A DNA stretch of 38,531 nt, taken from NCBI GenBank assembly GCA_020692355.1, contig JAIMKP010000028.1, positions 1 through 38,531 of the forward strand, in the 5' to 3' direction. A program made the translations under genes and the position numbers. Source of the stretch: Desulfosporosinus sp. Lineage in GTDB: Bacteria; Bacillota; Desulfitobacteriia; Desulfitobacteriales; Desulfitobacteriaceae. Under the pieces are notes generated by a model, which saw nothing but the letters and a program-made list of their open reading frames with translations, made no database searches and was not told where the DNA came from. How positions within the stretch are numbered: the first letter of the stretch is position 1; each line of letters opens with the position of its first letter. Below, one piece after another: positions 1 to 8,725 of the stretch.

Positions 1-26
1 GTTCAACTTTAGTTGAACGAGTTCAC
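1..26. repeat. Terminal hairpin of an IS200/IS605-type element
   Basis: An 18-nt palindrome (GTTCAACTTT AGTTGAAC) is followed by GAGTTCAC. The same structure occurs at 8869-8894 with one base pair changed on both arms (A-T here, G-C there), so the stem is kept by compensatory change. Subterminal hairpins of this kind mark the ends of single-strand-transposing IS200/IS605 elements. The rest of this element would lie left of the window. The family assignment is an inference from the company the second copy keeps. Confidence 0.5.
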
Positions 27-35
27 TGCCAACGT

Positions 36-67
36 CCTATCTCCTGACTCCTATCTCCTGACTCCTG
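36..67. repeat. Short tandem repeat, 14-bp unit
   Basis: The unit CCTATCTCCTGACT occurs twice head to tail, followed by a partial third copy (CCTG). It lies between the IS-type end hairpin and the 3' end of the glycosyltransferase gene. No function is apparent. Confidence 0.8.
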
Positions 68-96
68 TTGCGACACCAAGAACCGTCCCCACTGTC

Positions 97-1206
97 TCAC
101 TGCGTGCTTGTATACAGCTCCAGATATCTGGGTGCTAGCTTAGGCCATTCCAATGAGGCCGCTCGGTTCATGGCATTTTGAGCCAACGTGCGCATAAGCT
201 GAGGATTCTCAAACGCTTTTATGATTCCCTGGGCTAACGCTTCAATGTTTCCTGCCGGGAAGGTCAAAGCACATGAGGGTGTCGCTAATTCCCCTAAGGC
301 AGCCGCATTGGACGCGAGCAATGGTATCCCGACGGTCATGCCCTCCAGGGCCACTAAACCGAACGATTCGCGGTGGCTAGGCACGACCAGTAACACGGAT
401 TTAGCCATCCACTCTGCAATCTTGTCGGGTCGCTCTTCCCACCCATGAAACCGCACCTGCGAACCGAGCTGCACTAAATTTTCAAGGTGCCCTTCGTAAT
501 CCGTAGTTCCCTTACCCACGATATCCAAAGGAAACAGCTTTCCTTTCATCTTAAGCAGACGCAAGGCTTTGAGCAGGTCCTCAATTCCCTTATATTCAAT
601 TAACCGCCCGACATAAAGCAGTGTATTTGAACGCCCTCCCTGCCAACGGATTCCACTCGAGCGAGTACCGATGGGTAAAACCACCACCCGTGGCATTAAC
701 CACGGATACCACTTGAGCATATGTTGGCGTTCGCTTTCACTTAAGAGATGAATCCGTTGGGAACGGGCCAGCAGTTCTTCCTGAACTTCAAACTGCACTT
801 GGAGTTCGGGTCTTTGATCATTGCCCAACTCTACGCGGAGTAGCGATGAAACAGAATAAAGCAAAGGAATTCCCTTCTTACAAACTCTGTAGGCTAGCGG
901 AGCAAAATTTGAAGCACAAATATGAACCAAATCCCATCCTGTCGCTACCTCAGGGAATTCTTCCAGAAGAACGAATTCATTCACTAAGCCGAGGTTGCCA
1001 AAATAACGTTCATTGCGAGGCAACCGCAATACTTTCAAAGTTTTCCCGTAGACATCCCACCCCGGAGCACTCCTGGTATGCTCAGGTACGACGACGACTT
1101 CTTCCACACCCTGCTCCACCAGCATGTGTACCATCCCCGTGACCATTGTGCCTGCACCGCCAAACCGCTCCCTTTTAAATTCGTTCGTTAAACATAAGAC
1201 TTTCAC
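97..1206 (-). CDS. Glycosyltransferase family 4 (GT-B fold)
   Basis: Predicted cytoplasmic enzyme of 369 residues that transfers a sugar from a nucleotide-sugar donor. The N-terminal half opens with a Rossmann strand and a Gly-rich loop (FGGAG). The C-terminal donor domain has YVGRLIEYKG and the E-x7-E signature in ESFGLVALE, both typical of GT4. The length is normal for the family. The start codon is GTG, preceded by a GGGGG run. It is transcribed away from the plus-strand island genes and shares their theme, so it probably helps glycosylate the same surface product. Donor and acceptor cannot be read from the sequence. Confidence 0.9.
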   Translation of the reverse strand: MKVLCLTNEFKRERFGGAGTMVTGMVHMLVEQGVEEVVVVPEHTRSAPGWDVYGKTLKVLRLPRNERYFGNLGLVNEFVLLEEFPEVATGWDLVHICASNFAPLAYRVCKKGIPLLYSVSSLLRVELGNDQRPELQVQFEVQEELLARSQRIHLLSESERQHMLKWYPWLMPRVVVLPIGTRSSGIRWQGGRSNTLLYVGRLIEYKGIEDLLKALRLLKMKGKLFPLDIVGKGTTDYEGHLENLVQLGSQVRFHGWEERPDKIAEWMAKSVLLVVPSHRESFGLVALEGMTVGIPLLASNAAALGELATPSCALTFPAGNIEALAQGIIKAFENPQLMRTLAQNAMNRAASLEWPKLAPRYLELYTSTQ

Positions 1207-1425
1207 TCGGAATTCCCCCGAATCCAGACCGTAACAGCCTATTCCCCAGTGAGCTCGTTTTGACTTAAAGCCGTGAGCGCGCTTTCCTAGCTAGCTTAGA
1301 ATATGAAACCCTGAGACAATGCGTGTATTTTACCATTTCTGCCCCCAGAACATACGCTGATATCAGGTGAGCAATGATCCATGGGGAGCATCTTGGATAT
1401 CGCTCACAACGTTAGGAGGTTGAAG

Positions 1426-2436
1426 ATGCCCACTATTATTTATCCTCCCTCGATCCCCTGGAACTGGATGTTTCAACGCCCCCAGCAGTTGCTGAGTCAA
1501 TTGGCTGGTTTGGGTTATACCGTTTTATATGAAGATCTCGGACATTTTTCAAGCCCCACTGTCAAGAAACTCTCCAGTACCTTTAGCCTCTGCCAAGGTA
1601 TCCCCGCCCTGAATCTGCCCCACCCTAGACCCCGGATTCTCTGGTTAACCGTACCTTCACACGTTGGGCTCATCCAGCAATATCATCCCGACCTTGTCAT
1701 CTATGACGCCGTGGATGAACCCAAGGATGAGTTCGCCAGCTGGGCCCCCTATTATCCCCTGATCGTCGAGAAAGCCGATCTCCTCTTTGCCAGTGCCCAC
1801 AGCATCCATGAACACCTTTCTGCCTCCCATCCCCACGTGCACCTCATTCCCAATGGCGTAGACTTCGAGCACTTTTCCTCCCCGCGACTCCCCCAGCCAG
1901 CCGATCTGCCCAGTGGAAAACCGCTTATCGGCTACAGTGGAGCCATTGCTCCCTGGGTGGACTGGGATCTATTAACGGATGTGGTTCAGCAGAATCGAGA
2001 CCTGAATTTCGTTTTCATGGGAGCATTTTTTCAAATGACAAAATTCCCTTTAAAAGAAGCCAATGTTTTCTATCTAGGCCTCAAATCCTACAACAAACTC
2101 CCCTCTTACCTTCATCGCTTGAATATGGGGCTCATCCCTTTCCGTCTCACGGAAATGACGAAGGGGTGTAATCCCATCAAACTTTACGAATATTATGCTG
2201 CCGGCCTTCCCGTGCTCGGTACTCCCCTGCCAGAACTCCTAGCTGTCCCCAAGATCCATTTAGAAAGTAATCCGCACCGATTTTCCCTACGCCTACGCCA
2301 GCTCCTAACCATCGAGGATAATGGGAAAACAGAAAGGCTCGTTTTCGCCCAAGCCAACGCTTGGACGAACCGTGCTAACCATATAGACCAAATAATTAGC
2401 CAAATGCTCAATATTAAGGGCTTATTCGCACTGTAA
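1426..2436 (+). CDS. Glycosyltransferase, TuaH-like GT-B
   Basis: 336 residues from the ATG at 1426, chosen because AGGAGG at 1414-1419 sits at ideal spacing. An in-frame ATG at 1381 lacks a ribosome binding site. The N-terminus (PPSIPWNWMFQRPQQL) matches the 'QRPQ' opening of TuaH-like glycosyltransferases. Further on are LIPNGVDFEHF and a donor-site segment GCNPIKLYEYYAAGLPVLGT, where the Glu of KLYEY is the usual nucleotide-sugar contact. The protein has no signal peptide and should be cytoplasmic. It leads the plus-strand series of surface-glycan genes. The substrate is unknown. Confidence 0.85.
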   Translation: MPTIIYPPSIPWNWMFQRPQQLLSQLAGLGYTVLYEDLGHFSSPTVKKLSSTFSLCQGIPALNLPHPRPRILWLTVPSHVGLIQQYHPDLVIYDAVDEPKDEFASWAPYYPLIVEKADLLFASAHSIHEHLSASHPHVHLIPNGVDFEHFSSPRLPQPADLPSGKPLIGYSGAIAPWVDWDLLTDVVQQNRDLNFVFMGAFFQMTKFPLKEANVFYLGLKSYNKLPSYLHRLNMGLIPFRLTEMTKGCNPIKLYEYYAAGLPVLGTPLPELLAVPKIHLESNPHRFSLRLRQLLTIEDNGKTERLVFAQANAWTNRANHIDQIISQMLNIKGLFAL

Positions 2437-2520
2437 CACCCCGTTTTAGCTTTGAATAAGATACCATGAAAGTTCCGCCAATCCATAACACGCTACTACA
2501 CTAAAGGGGGGAAAACGCAA

Positions 2521-4071
2521 ATGCTTTTTGAAACCCACGCCTGGGTCACCCTCGACAACGCCGTCGCTGTCTATAACGTCTACAGCGACGAGTTGGTCGC
2601 CACCATCCCGGTAGGCGTTGCACCTTATTTCCCTAAGCGCACGCCGGATGGAACGAAGGTGTTGGTGCCCAACTTTGGCTCCAACACCGTCTCCGTCGTC
2701 TGCACAGCCACAAACAGGGTCTTGGCCACCATCCCGGTGGGTATCGCCCCAACTGCGGTCGATATTGACCCAACGAGCACGACCGCTTATGTTACCAACT
2801 CTGGAAGCGGAACGGTCTCAGTCATCAGCATCCCGACGGACAGCGTCGTGGGAACGATCTCCGTCGGCACAGGCCCGGTGGATGTTCACGTTGCCCGTGA
2901 CGGCAGCCGAGTCTATGTTACCAACGGCGGCAGCAACACGGTCTCTGTAATCGATCCGACGACTAACACGGTCATCCAAACGATCAGTACGGGAACCTCC
3001 CCCAATGGCTTGACCACCAGCCTCGACAACAGCAAACTTTTCGTGGTCAACAGCGGCAGCAACAACGTCAGTGTCTTCAACACGACAACTTATGCCCTCT
3101 TAACGACGATTCCCGTGGGCACGGCCCCGCAGAAGATTGCTGCCAATCCGGTAAATCCTCTTTATCTTTATGTCAGCAATTTCGGTTCCAACAGCGTCAG
3201 TGTCATTTCCACAACGACCCTCGGTGTCGTGGCTACGGTACCTGTCGGCATAGGGCCACGCGGCCTTGCCGTAACCGGAGATGGAACGCAGGTCTGGGTC
3301 GCGAATGAAGGCGACAGCTCCCTGAGCATCATCAGTACCGCAACCAATACGATTGCGGCCGCGATTCCTACCGCTTTCCCACCCCGTGGTGTAACGGTTG
3401 GCCGTGTCGGCTCCGCGCTTTCGCCCGGTGAACCCATTGATCTAACGGCTCCTTATCAACTCGAGGAGGTCACCGAATCGGTCTGCGTCATCGTGGAAAA
3501 AGTCTACGCGAGCTGTCAACAGCGGGAGTGCTTCCCGACCATCACCATTTCGCTGCCTACCGGAACCCCGCCCTTCACCTTTGTGAGCTTGACGTTTGCG
3601 AATGGTGTGATCGTGCCTGGCAGCATTCTCATTACCCCGATTCCGTCCAGGCCCAATTTCTCCAGGGCTCAATTCACGATTCAAATTCCGTACTCGCTAA
3701 CCCTACGGGATGCAACGGGTGCCATCTTCACGATTCCAGGTACTTTGCCGGATATCACAAAAGACATCGTTCTTTACTTCCCGCCGACTCGACCGGAATT
3801 CGATCTCAACCTGAGGGTCGAAACCCGGAGTGAACTGCTCGCGAGCCCGCTCTTCACCGCGACCTCTGTTGAAATTGCGGTCGGCAGCTTCGTGGTCAGC
3901 AAGGTCACCGGCTTGGTTCAGCTTCTCGTCCCGTCCTTTGGCTACTGCCCAGAGCCTCCGGTCTGTGAAGAGTTCCCAGTCGGCCCCTCCAATCCTTGTG
4001 TTACCTTCTTCGATACCTCCCTTACCCCATTTCCATCCGACTTCTTCCCTCCGCAGCTTGACAACTGCTAA
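2521..4071 (+). CDS. YVTN beta-propeller surface protein with C-terminal spore-type domain
   Basis: 516 residues. Residues about 5-300 are a run of about 42-residue YVTN/YncE-type blades (recurring VYVTNGGSNTVSVID, TIPVGTAP), about seven in all, which should close into a beta-propeller. Residues about 315-490 form a separate beta-rich domain opening with VCVIVEKVYASC and a further Cys pair. The Cys-rich opening recalls proteins of clostridial spore surfaces, but that is an inference. There is no obvious signal peptide, as for most coat proteins that assemble from the mother cell. AAGGGGGG lies 10 nt before the ATG. A strong hairpin (4082-4114) follows the stop. It may be a structural target of the neighbouring glycosyltransferases. 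Confidence 0.8.
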   Translation: MLFETHAWVTLDNAVAVYNVYSDELVATIPVGVAPYFPKRTPDGTKVLVPNFGSNTVSVVCTATNRVLATIPVGIAPTAVDIDPTSTTAYVTNSGSGTVSVISIPTDSVVGTISVGTGPVDVHVARDGSRVYVTNGGSNTVSVIDPTTNTVIQTISTGTSPNGLTTSLDNSKLFVVNSGSNNVSVFNTTTYALLTTIPVGTAPQKIAANPVNPLYLYVSNFGSNSVSVISTTTLGVVATVPVGIGPRGLAVTGDGTQVWVANEGDSSLSIISTATNTIAAAIPTAFPPRGVTVGRVGSALSPGEPIDLTAPYQLEEVTESVCVIVEKVYASCQQRECFPTITISLPTGTPPFTFVSLTFANGVIVPGSILITPIPSRPNFSRAQFTIQIPYSLTLRDATGAIFTIPGTLPDITKDIVLYFPPTRPEFDLNLRVETRSELLASPLFTATSVEIAVGSFVVSKVTGLVQLLVPSFGYCPEPPVCEEFPVGPSNPCVTFFDTSLTPFPSDFFPPQLDNC

Positions 4072-4081
4072 TCCCCCTATT

Positions 4082-4118
4082 TCTGGGGGCGGGCAGGCAG
4101 ATCCCGCCCCCAGATTTT
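4082..4118 (+). terminator. Intrinsic terminator after the beta-propeller gene
   Basis: A perfect 12-bp GC-rich stem (TCTGGGGGCGGG / CCCGCCCCCAGA) with a 9-nt loop is followed by TTTT. The short T-run suggests partial termination, allowing some read-through to the next gene. Confidence 0.65.
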
Positions 4119-4235
4119 GGGTCTCCGTCCCCTTAGGGACTTTCCTAAGACAAAAAGAGAGAGCTGTTTTTCACGGCAGCCCTCTCTTACACCTTATTCG
4201 GGTTCGCGATACGTGATAAAAAGGATGTGATTTTC

Positions 4236-5753
4236 ATGCTGGCCCCGAAGCGCATGGCGCCTACCCCCTTGTTCTTTCTCTATAAAGAGCGTCAATATTA
4301 CTTGCAGGTCAGTGCCCTAGGCGTTTCACTCTATGCACGAGGGGAGACAAAACCTCTTTATCAACTGCAAGAACCGATCCTTCTCGCTCACGGAAACGCG
4401 GGCAACCAGTTGACGATTCATCTGGCCATCCTCAAAGCCAACGGTGAACTTTGTTATGTCCTCATCCCCCAGGGCGGAACCCCACAAACCAGTGTCCTGA
4501 CCCAACTCGATGTTCGGGCAACAAAATACCGTCGCCTCATCCTGCTTCCGCGTGGTGAGATGGTACATATCTTCTACGCCTATTCCCATCAGACCATTCC
4601 CGAACTCTGGTATATCGAGCACCGCCTCTGGACGGGCAAAGCCTGGCAGAGCATGCGTTTAGGGGAGATTGTCCACCCGCGCTCCCCCCTCTACCATGTC
4701 GCCTTAGACAGTCAGGGAAACATCCATTATCTCGGGATGACCTTCCAAGGACGCCAGTCTCTCCTCATTCAAAACCGCTTTCACGGAACCTTTCATCTCT
4801 GGGGAAACCCTGTGCAAACTCTGACCATCCCCAAAGAGATCGTGGACATGGCTGCGATTCTTACCCCAGACAATACCTATCACCTCTTTTTGGCCGCCAA
4901 AGACCAAAACGGTTTCGAAATCCACTGGGCGAAACGCTTCAACGCCCAGGACATTTCGGGGCAATGGCAGATGTCCTCCGCCCCTATAAAATCCGTTCCC
5001 GGCCCTTGGGGAAGCATAGGTAGCATGGAGTTGTTCGGGAACCTCTGGCTGCTCATCAAAGCCGATCAAGAATACCTTCTACGTCACGAAGGGGACATCT
5101 GGCGCCAAACTGCGAATCAAGTTCGCCACAAACCGTTGGAATTGATCCGACTGGAAGATAAAAGTTTCTACCAAGCAGCCTGGCTCGTAGATGGTGTTGA
5201 ACCTTTCGCTCCTCTCTTCCACCAACAACTCGGGCTCACGCCAAAATGGATCCGCCCAGAATTTCCCCATCCCCAGCCTGTAACCGCTGCACTCGCAATT
5301 CCAGAGCACTACCTTAATCGCGAGATTGTCGAAACTTCTGTCCCCAGCAAAGCCATGCCGCCGGAGGTACAAGGCCCTGCGGTTGTCACATCTGACCAAG
5401 GCTCTCGGGATCCTCTAAATCAAGCCATCGAACCGCTTCTTGAACGTCTCTCGGCCATTGAAGACACATTGCACGCGGCTGCCCGCCAAATCGAGAGCCT
5501 AGAGCAAGACAACACCCATCTCCAAGAACTGCAAACCAACCAGTCAACCCGAGTTCAGGATTTACAGGGAAAGTATCAAGCCGAGATTCGAGCCCTTACA
5601 GCGCATTACCAGTCTGACATTGAGGGACTTTCAGCACATTATGAATCTCAGATTGCGGAACTAAAAAAAGAACAGGCGATTGGCCTGCGCTTACTTGAAG
5701 ATGCCATAACCCAACATGAAGAGAAAGGATTTTGGAACAGATGGTTCAAGTAA
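4236..5753 (+). CDS. Propeller-like protein with C-terminal coiled coil
   Basis: 505 residues from ATG 4236, which has AAGGA 10 nt upstream; a GTG at 4227 overlaps that site and is less likely. Residues about 10-340 are beta-rich with repeated Trp/Tyr-containing strands separated by short turns (HIFYAYSHQ, YHVALDSQGNIHYLG, YHLFLAAKDQNG), suggesting a propeller or sialidase-like fold without recognisable catalytic residues. A Pro-rich linker follows. Residues about 390-490 are a heptad-rich coiled coil (LERLSAIEDTLHAAARQIESLEQD onward) ending in GFWNRWFK. No family was recognised. The stop overlaps the start of the next small gene by 13 nt, so the two are probably co-translated. Confidence 0.75.
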   Translation: MLAPKRMAPTPLFFLYKERQYYLQVSALGVSLYARGETKPLYQLQEPILLAHGNAGNQLTIHLAILKANGELCYVLIPQGGTPQTSVLTQLDVRATKYRRLILLPRGEMVHIFYAYSHQTIPELWYIEHRLWTGKAWQSMRLGEIVHPRSPLYHVALDSQGNIHYLGMTFQGRQSLLIQNRFHGTFHLWGNPVQTLTIPKEIVDMAAILTPDNTYHLFLAAKDQNGFEIHWAKRFNAQDISGQWQMSSAPIKSVPGPWGSIGSMELFGNLWLLIKADQEYLLRHEGDIWRQTANQVRHKPLELIRLEDKSFYQAAWLVDGVEPFAPLFHQQLGLTPKWIRPEFPHPQPVTAALAIPEHYLNREIVETSVPSKAMPPEVQGPAVVTSDQGSRDPLNQAIEPLLERLSAIEDTLHAAARQIESLEQDNTHLQELQTNQSTRVQDLQGKYQAEIRALTAHYQSDIEGLSAHYESQIAELKKEQAIGLRLLEDAITQHEEKGFWNRWFK

Positions 5754-5968
5754 CACCTCAAACTAATGTCGGCGAACTCCTCTCCTTCTACCCTGAAACC
5801 GGACCCATATTCCGCAAATTCAGCATTCCCGTCTTTGGCTGAGGGGCTAAGGCTTATCTCATCATGAGCGTTGAGCAGGCTGCCCAACGTCATCACCTCA
5901 ACACCGCCTCCCTTGTCCAGGCTCTGCAAGTCGCCATCTGGCGAAAACTTGGGACATCACCCCGATGA
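5741..5968 (+). CDS. DUF1858/ScdA_N-like small protein with in-frame TGA (candidate selenoprotein)
   Basis: The reading frame runs 75 codons if the TGA at 5840-5842 (codon 34) is read through. Before the TGA it reads VTPQTNVGELLSFYPETGPIFRKFSIPVFG and after it GAKAYLIMSVEQAAQRHHL, a continuous DUF1858/ScdA-N pattern (a 'V-E-L--YPE---F-K' helix, a Cys/Gly turn, then '--EQAA'). The TGA sits in the turn where family members carry Cys. The frame overlaps the upstream gene by 13 nt, and its final TGA forms ATGA with the start of the downstream gene, so both junctions are intact. A hairpin follows the TGA (arms 5852-5856/5872-5876 and 5858-5861/5865-5868, loop about 20 nt away). Its loop lacks the G expected of bacterial SECIS elements, so a nonsense mutation is not excluded. 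Confidence 0.55.
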
Positions 5969-6915
5969 AAATTCTCTTTCTCAATGATGCCCCCCTCATC
6001 ACCTACGGGTTCGCCTCAGGCTTGGCACCGGGTGACGAATTTCGTATCCTCCCGGTGCGGCTTCCTGACTGGGAAAGCCGTTTGCGAAACCTCATTTTAT
6101 CTTGGCGTCCGGACTTCGCCTTTGCCGATGGCGTCTCCATCTCAACCATAGCTCGCAAACTCTTTGCCTTTTTAAAGAGCCGCAACATCCCCTTAGTCTA
6201 TTGGGCCATTGACGATCCGCCAGACTTCCCGAATATGTCCCTACCGCTTTCACGGGGAGCGGCCTTAACCCTCACCCCTGCTGAAGAATGCCTTCCCCGT
6301 TACCAAAAACAGCGGGTCAATGCCCGCTTCTTGCACTTTGCCTGTAATCCTTCCTTTCATCACCCAACCTCTCCCTCGGTTCGCTATGCCAGTGACTTCC
6401 TCCTCGTGGGGAATTATTATACCTCCTACCCGCAGCGCAAGATTGGCCTTGAGATTCTGCTTACCCCTCTTCTTGCCTCAGACTATACGCTCCAAGTTTA
6501 CGGGAATGAACACTGGCTTCAGAATACGGATCACTACCCGTTACCCGATGGGGTCTACAAAGGTTACCTCCCTTATGCCGAGCTTCCGACCGCCTATTCT
6601 TCAGCCAAGATCGTGCTGGGGATTAACTCCGTGATCGACTCTCCGACCATGATGAGCATGCGCATCTTCGAAACCTTAGGCTGTGGCGCATTTTGCCTCA
6701 CACACCATTCCCCTGCTATCGAACGTTACTTCCGCAACCACGAACACCTCGTCTGGAGCCGCAATCCGGACGAAACCCCAGAACTTGCCCATTATTACCT
6801 GGTTCGGAAGGATCTGCGCCAAAAAATTGCCCGCCAAGGGCAAGCGGAAGTTTACCGCCTGCACACTTACACCCACCGGATTGAATCGCTGCGGGGGTAT
6901 CTGGAACAGCTTTAA
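5965..6915 (+). CDS. CgeB-like spore glycosyltransferase
   Basis: 316 residues. It resembles the CgeB/DUF3880 family, linked in Bacillus to the outermost spore layer. The N-terminal half contains the PDFAFADG and YWAIDDPP segments typical of that family. The C-terminal half has the signature SMRIFETLGCGAFCLT and ends with helices that cap a GT-B donor domain. The start ATG overlaps the preceding stop as ATGA, so it is translationally coupled to the TGA-containing small gene. It is cytoplasmic, with no signal peptide. It probably adds sugars to a spore-surface protein made by this island. It ends directly against the converging toxin gene with no spacer. Confidence 0.85.
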   Translation: MKILFLNDAPLITYGFASGLAPGDEFRILPVRLPDWESRLRNLILSWRPDFAFADGVSISTIARKLFAFLKSRNIPLVYWAIDDPPDFPNMSLPLSRGAALTLTPAEECLPRYQKQRVNARFLHFACNPSFHHPTSPSVRYASDFLLVGNYYTSYPQRKIGLEILLTPLLASDYTLQVYGNEHWLQNTDHYPLPDGVYKGYLPYAELPTAYSSAKIVLGINSVIDSPTMMSMRIFETLGCGAFCLTHHSPAIERYFRNHEHLVWSRNPDETPELAHYYLVRKDLRQKIARQGQAEVYRLHTYTHRIESLRGYLEQL

Positions 6916-7221
6916 CTATTTAATGAGATTTGTAATATCCATCTTTGCATAAATAATTCTATGTATTTCCACCTCGTGTGCTGTCACTACATAGAATACG
7001 AGGTATTGTTTTACATTCAACATTCTGTATTCAGCTTCAAGTGGTTGTATGGATTGATATAACTGACAAGAATAAGGAAATTGTTGAAGCCGATGTATAG
7101 ATTGCTCAAAAGCATCAACCAAATCCATTGCTGCCTTGGGTGCTTTAAGGTTGTCTGCAATGTAATTTGTAATATTCCTTAAATCCTTTTGTGCTAAAGG
7201 TAGGTACTTCAACTTATACAT
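6916..7221 (-). CDS. RelE/ParE-family toxin
   Basis: 101 residues, the usual size for a RelE/ParE toxin. The pattern is typical: YLPLAQKDLRNITNYIADNL (N-terminal helix), then LQQFPYSCQLY, EYRMLNVKQYLVFYVV and a final EIHRIIYAKMD strand. Family members either cleave mRNA at the ribosome or poison gyrase, and the sequence alone does not say which. Its start overlaps the antitoxin stop by 8 nt, the standard antitoxin-first order. The pair sits inside the glycosyltransferase island on the opposite strand with AT-richer sequence than its neighbours, suggesting separate acquisition. Confidence 0.88.
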   Translation of the reverse strand: MYKLKYLPLAQKDLRNITNYIADNLKAPKAAMDLVDAFEQSIHRLQQFPYSCQLYQSIQPLEAEYRMLNVKQYLVFYVVTAHEVEIHRIIYAKMDITNLIK

Positions 7222-7501
7222 TACCCTCTCCTAGCTTATCAGCAAGGCTTGCTCTCAAATCTGAAAATACTTCTTCGTGAGAATAGCGTAGATCAGTAGA
7301 TTTTGCTTCAAGTTCTGCTTCTTTCAACGTAAAGTAAATTTCACTTTCAAATAGCTTGCGTTCATAAGCTTCAATGCTCATAACAACCATATCGCCATAC
7401 CCATTTTTGGTCAAGAAAACTGGTTCTGATGTTTCATGCACAATCTTGGAAATCTCGGCAAACCTATTGCGTAAATCTGAAACTGGTCTAATCTGTGGCA
7501 T
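7214..7501 (-). CDS. Phd/YefM-family antitoxin
   Basis: 95 residues from the ATG at 7501, which has GAGGGG 9 nt upstream. A GTG at 7510 in the same frame is less well placed. The N-terminal half (PQIRPVSDLRNRFAEISKIVHETSEPVFLTKNGYGDMVVMS) is the DNA-binding Phd fold: conserved 'PVSDLR', then 'PV-LTKNG---VV-S'. The C-terminal acidic helical tail should wrap and neutralise the toxin encoded just downstream. It is expected to repress its own promoter, and a palindrome lies there at 7525-7553. Confidence 0.9.
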   Translation of the reverse strand: MPQIRPVSDLRNRFAEISKIVHETSEPVFLTKNGYGDMVVMSIEAYERKLFESEIYFTLKEAELEAKSTDLRYSHEEVFSDLRASLADKLGEGNV

Positions 7502-7515
7502 AAAATTCACCCCTC

Positions 7516-7553
7516 ATTATTATATTAGCATAATTTTATCATAATTACGCTAA
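7516..7553 (-). promoter_or_regulatory. Toxin-antitoxin operator and -10 box
   Basis: A 29-bp near-palindrome (TTAGC...GCTAA, 7525-7553) lies immediately upstream of the antitoxin, partly abutting a consensus TATAAT on the minus strand at 7521-7516. This is where an autoregulating Phd-type antitoxin would bind. The role is inferred from position and symmetry. Confidence 0.65.
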
Positions 7554-7639
7554 GACGTCAACCTGCCTTAGACCCATGACTAACATTCATAACTGTCGTC
7601 CTTGCACCCCAGCCATATTACTCATAAAGGAGCGCCATT

Positions 7640-8632
7640 ATGAAAGTCCTATTCCAAATCCGCCCAGATTATCTGCAAAACCCGGCTGGAGACACGGTGC
7701 AGATCGTGTCCACCGGACGCGCATTAAAAGCCATAGGAGTCGATGTCGCCATCTCGACGGATCCCAATGTACTACTTGTAGATTTTGACCTCGTTCACAT
7801 CTTCAACCTAACTCGGATTAAGGAAAGCTACATGTACTTTCTCAACGCCCAGAAGCAAAAAAAGCGGGTCGTCGTTTCCCCCATCTATTGGAACCCCGAC
7901 GCTTTCCTCCATCGGAAAGAAGCCAAGCCCCAAGACTTAGCCTCCTGGAAATTCACCCAGCCGATGCGGGCTCGGGTTGTCCGAGAATGTGATCTCCTGC
8001 TCCCGAACAGCCATCTGGAAATCGAAAACTTATCGGGAGATTTCCCGAACCATGCCCCTTTTGAAGTAATACCCAACGGCTTTCCCGACAGCTTTATCGG
8101 TATAGGCCCTGAAGCCTTGCGCCAGCGTTTTCCGACATTACCGCAAGACTTCGTCCTCTGCGTGGCCCGCATCTCCCCGCGCAAAAACCAACACGAACTG
8201 GCTAAAGCCTGCAAGGAACTGGATCTTCCTCTTGTACTCGCGGGGCCAGTGAATGACCGCCATTATTTTAACCTCAGCCGTTCTTTTTCCAATGTAATCT
8301 ACCTGGGCACGCTGCACGGTGAAATTCTGGCCTCCGCCTACGCTGCAGCAAAAATCCATGCTCTTCCCAGTTGGTTCGAGACTCCTGGGCTTTCCAGCCT
8401 GGAAGCGGCCGCCTGCGGGACAGTAGTCCTCAGCACGGACCAAGGGAGCCCCCGTGAATACTTTAAGGATATGGCCGTGTATGTCCGGCCACTGGAGAAT
8501 GAGACCTTACAGAGAGGACTAGAACAAGCCCTCAATGCCTCACCCACACCTTTAATGCACCATGTCCGTGCAAATTACCCTTGGTCTAAGGTCGCCCGTT
8601 CTAGCCTTGAGGCTTATACAAGTATGGTATAA
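7640..8632 (+). CDS. Glycosyltransferase family 4
   Basis: 330 residues. The start ATG follows AAAGGAG at good spacing. The N-terminal acceptor domain opens KVLFQIRPDY with a short loop before AGDTVQ. The C-terminal donor domain shows VIPNGFPDSF, LCVARISPRKNQHELAKA and the E-x7-E region ETPGLSSLEAAACGTVVLST, all diagnostic of GT4 retaining enzymes. It is cytoplasmic. It stands alone between the toxin-antitoxin unit and an IS-type end and is followed by a terminator hairpin, so it is probably its own transcription unit. Its theme matches the island; substrate unknown. Confidence 0.88.
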   Translation: MKVLFQIRPDYLQNPAGDTVQIVSTGRALKAIGVDVAISTDPNVLLVDFDLVHIFNLTRIKESYMYFLNAQKQKKRVVVSPIYWNPDAFLHRKEAKPQDLASWKFTQPMRARVVRECDLLLPNSHLEIENLSGDFPNHAPFEVIPNGFPDSFIGIGPEALRQRFPTLPQDFVLCVARISPRKNQHELAKACKELDLPLVLAGPVNDRHYFNLSRSFSNVIYLGTLHGEILASAYAAAKIHALPSWFETPGLSSLEAAACGTVVLSTDQGSPREYFKDMAVYVRPLENETLQRGLEQALNASPTPLMHHVRANYPWSKVARSSLEAYTSMV

Positions 8633-8634
8633 AA

Positions 8635-8658
8635 AAGAGAGCATTCGCTCTCTTAATT
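8635..8658. terminator. Terminator-like hairpin
   Basis: AAGAGAGC-ATTC-GCTCTCTT is a perfect 8-bp stem with a 4-nt loop starting 2 nt after the glycosyltransferase stop. The A- and T-rich flanks would serve both strands. Confidence 0.6.
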
Positions 8659-8725
8659 CGATCGGTATAATCTCATGCGCTAGACTGGATCGCTTCGAAT
8701 TACTCCATTTATCCAAGCGTTTAAG

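Noticed and set aside
4155-4189. Second hairpin (AGAGAGAGCTG / CAGCCCTCTCT) after the beta-propeller gene
   Set aside because: It is imperfect and has no T-run; the hairpin at 4082 is sufficient.
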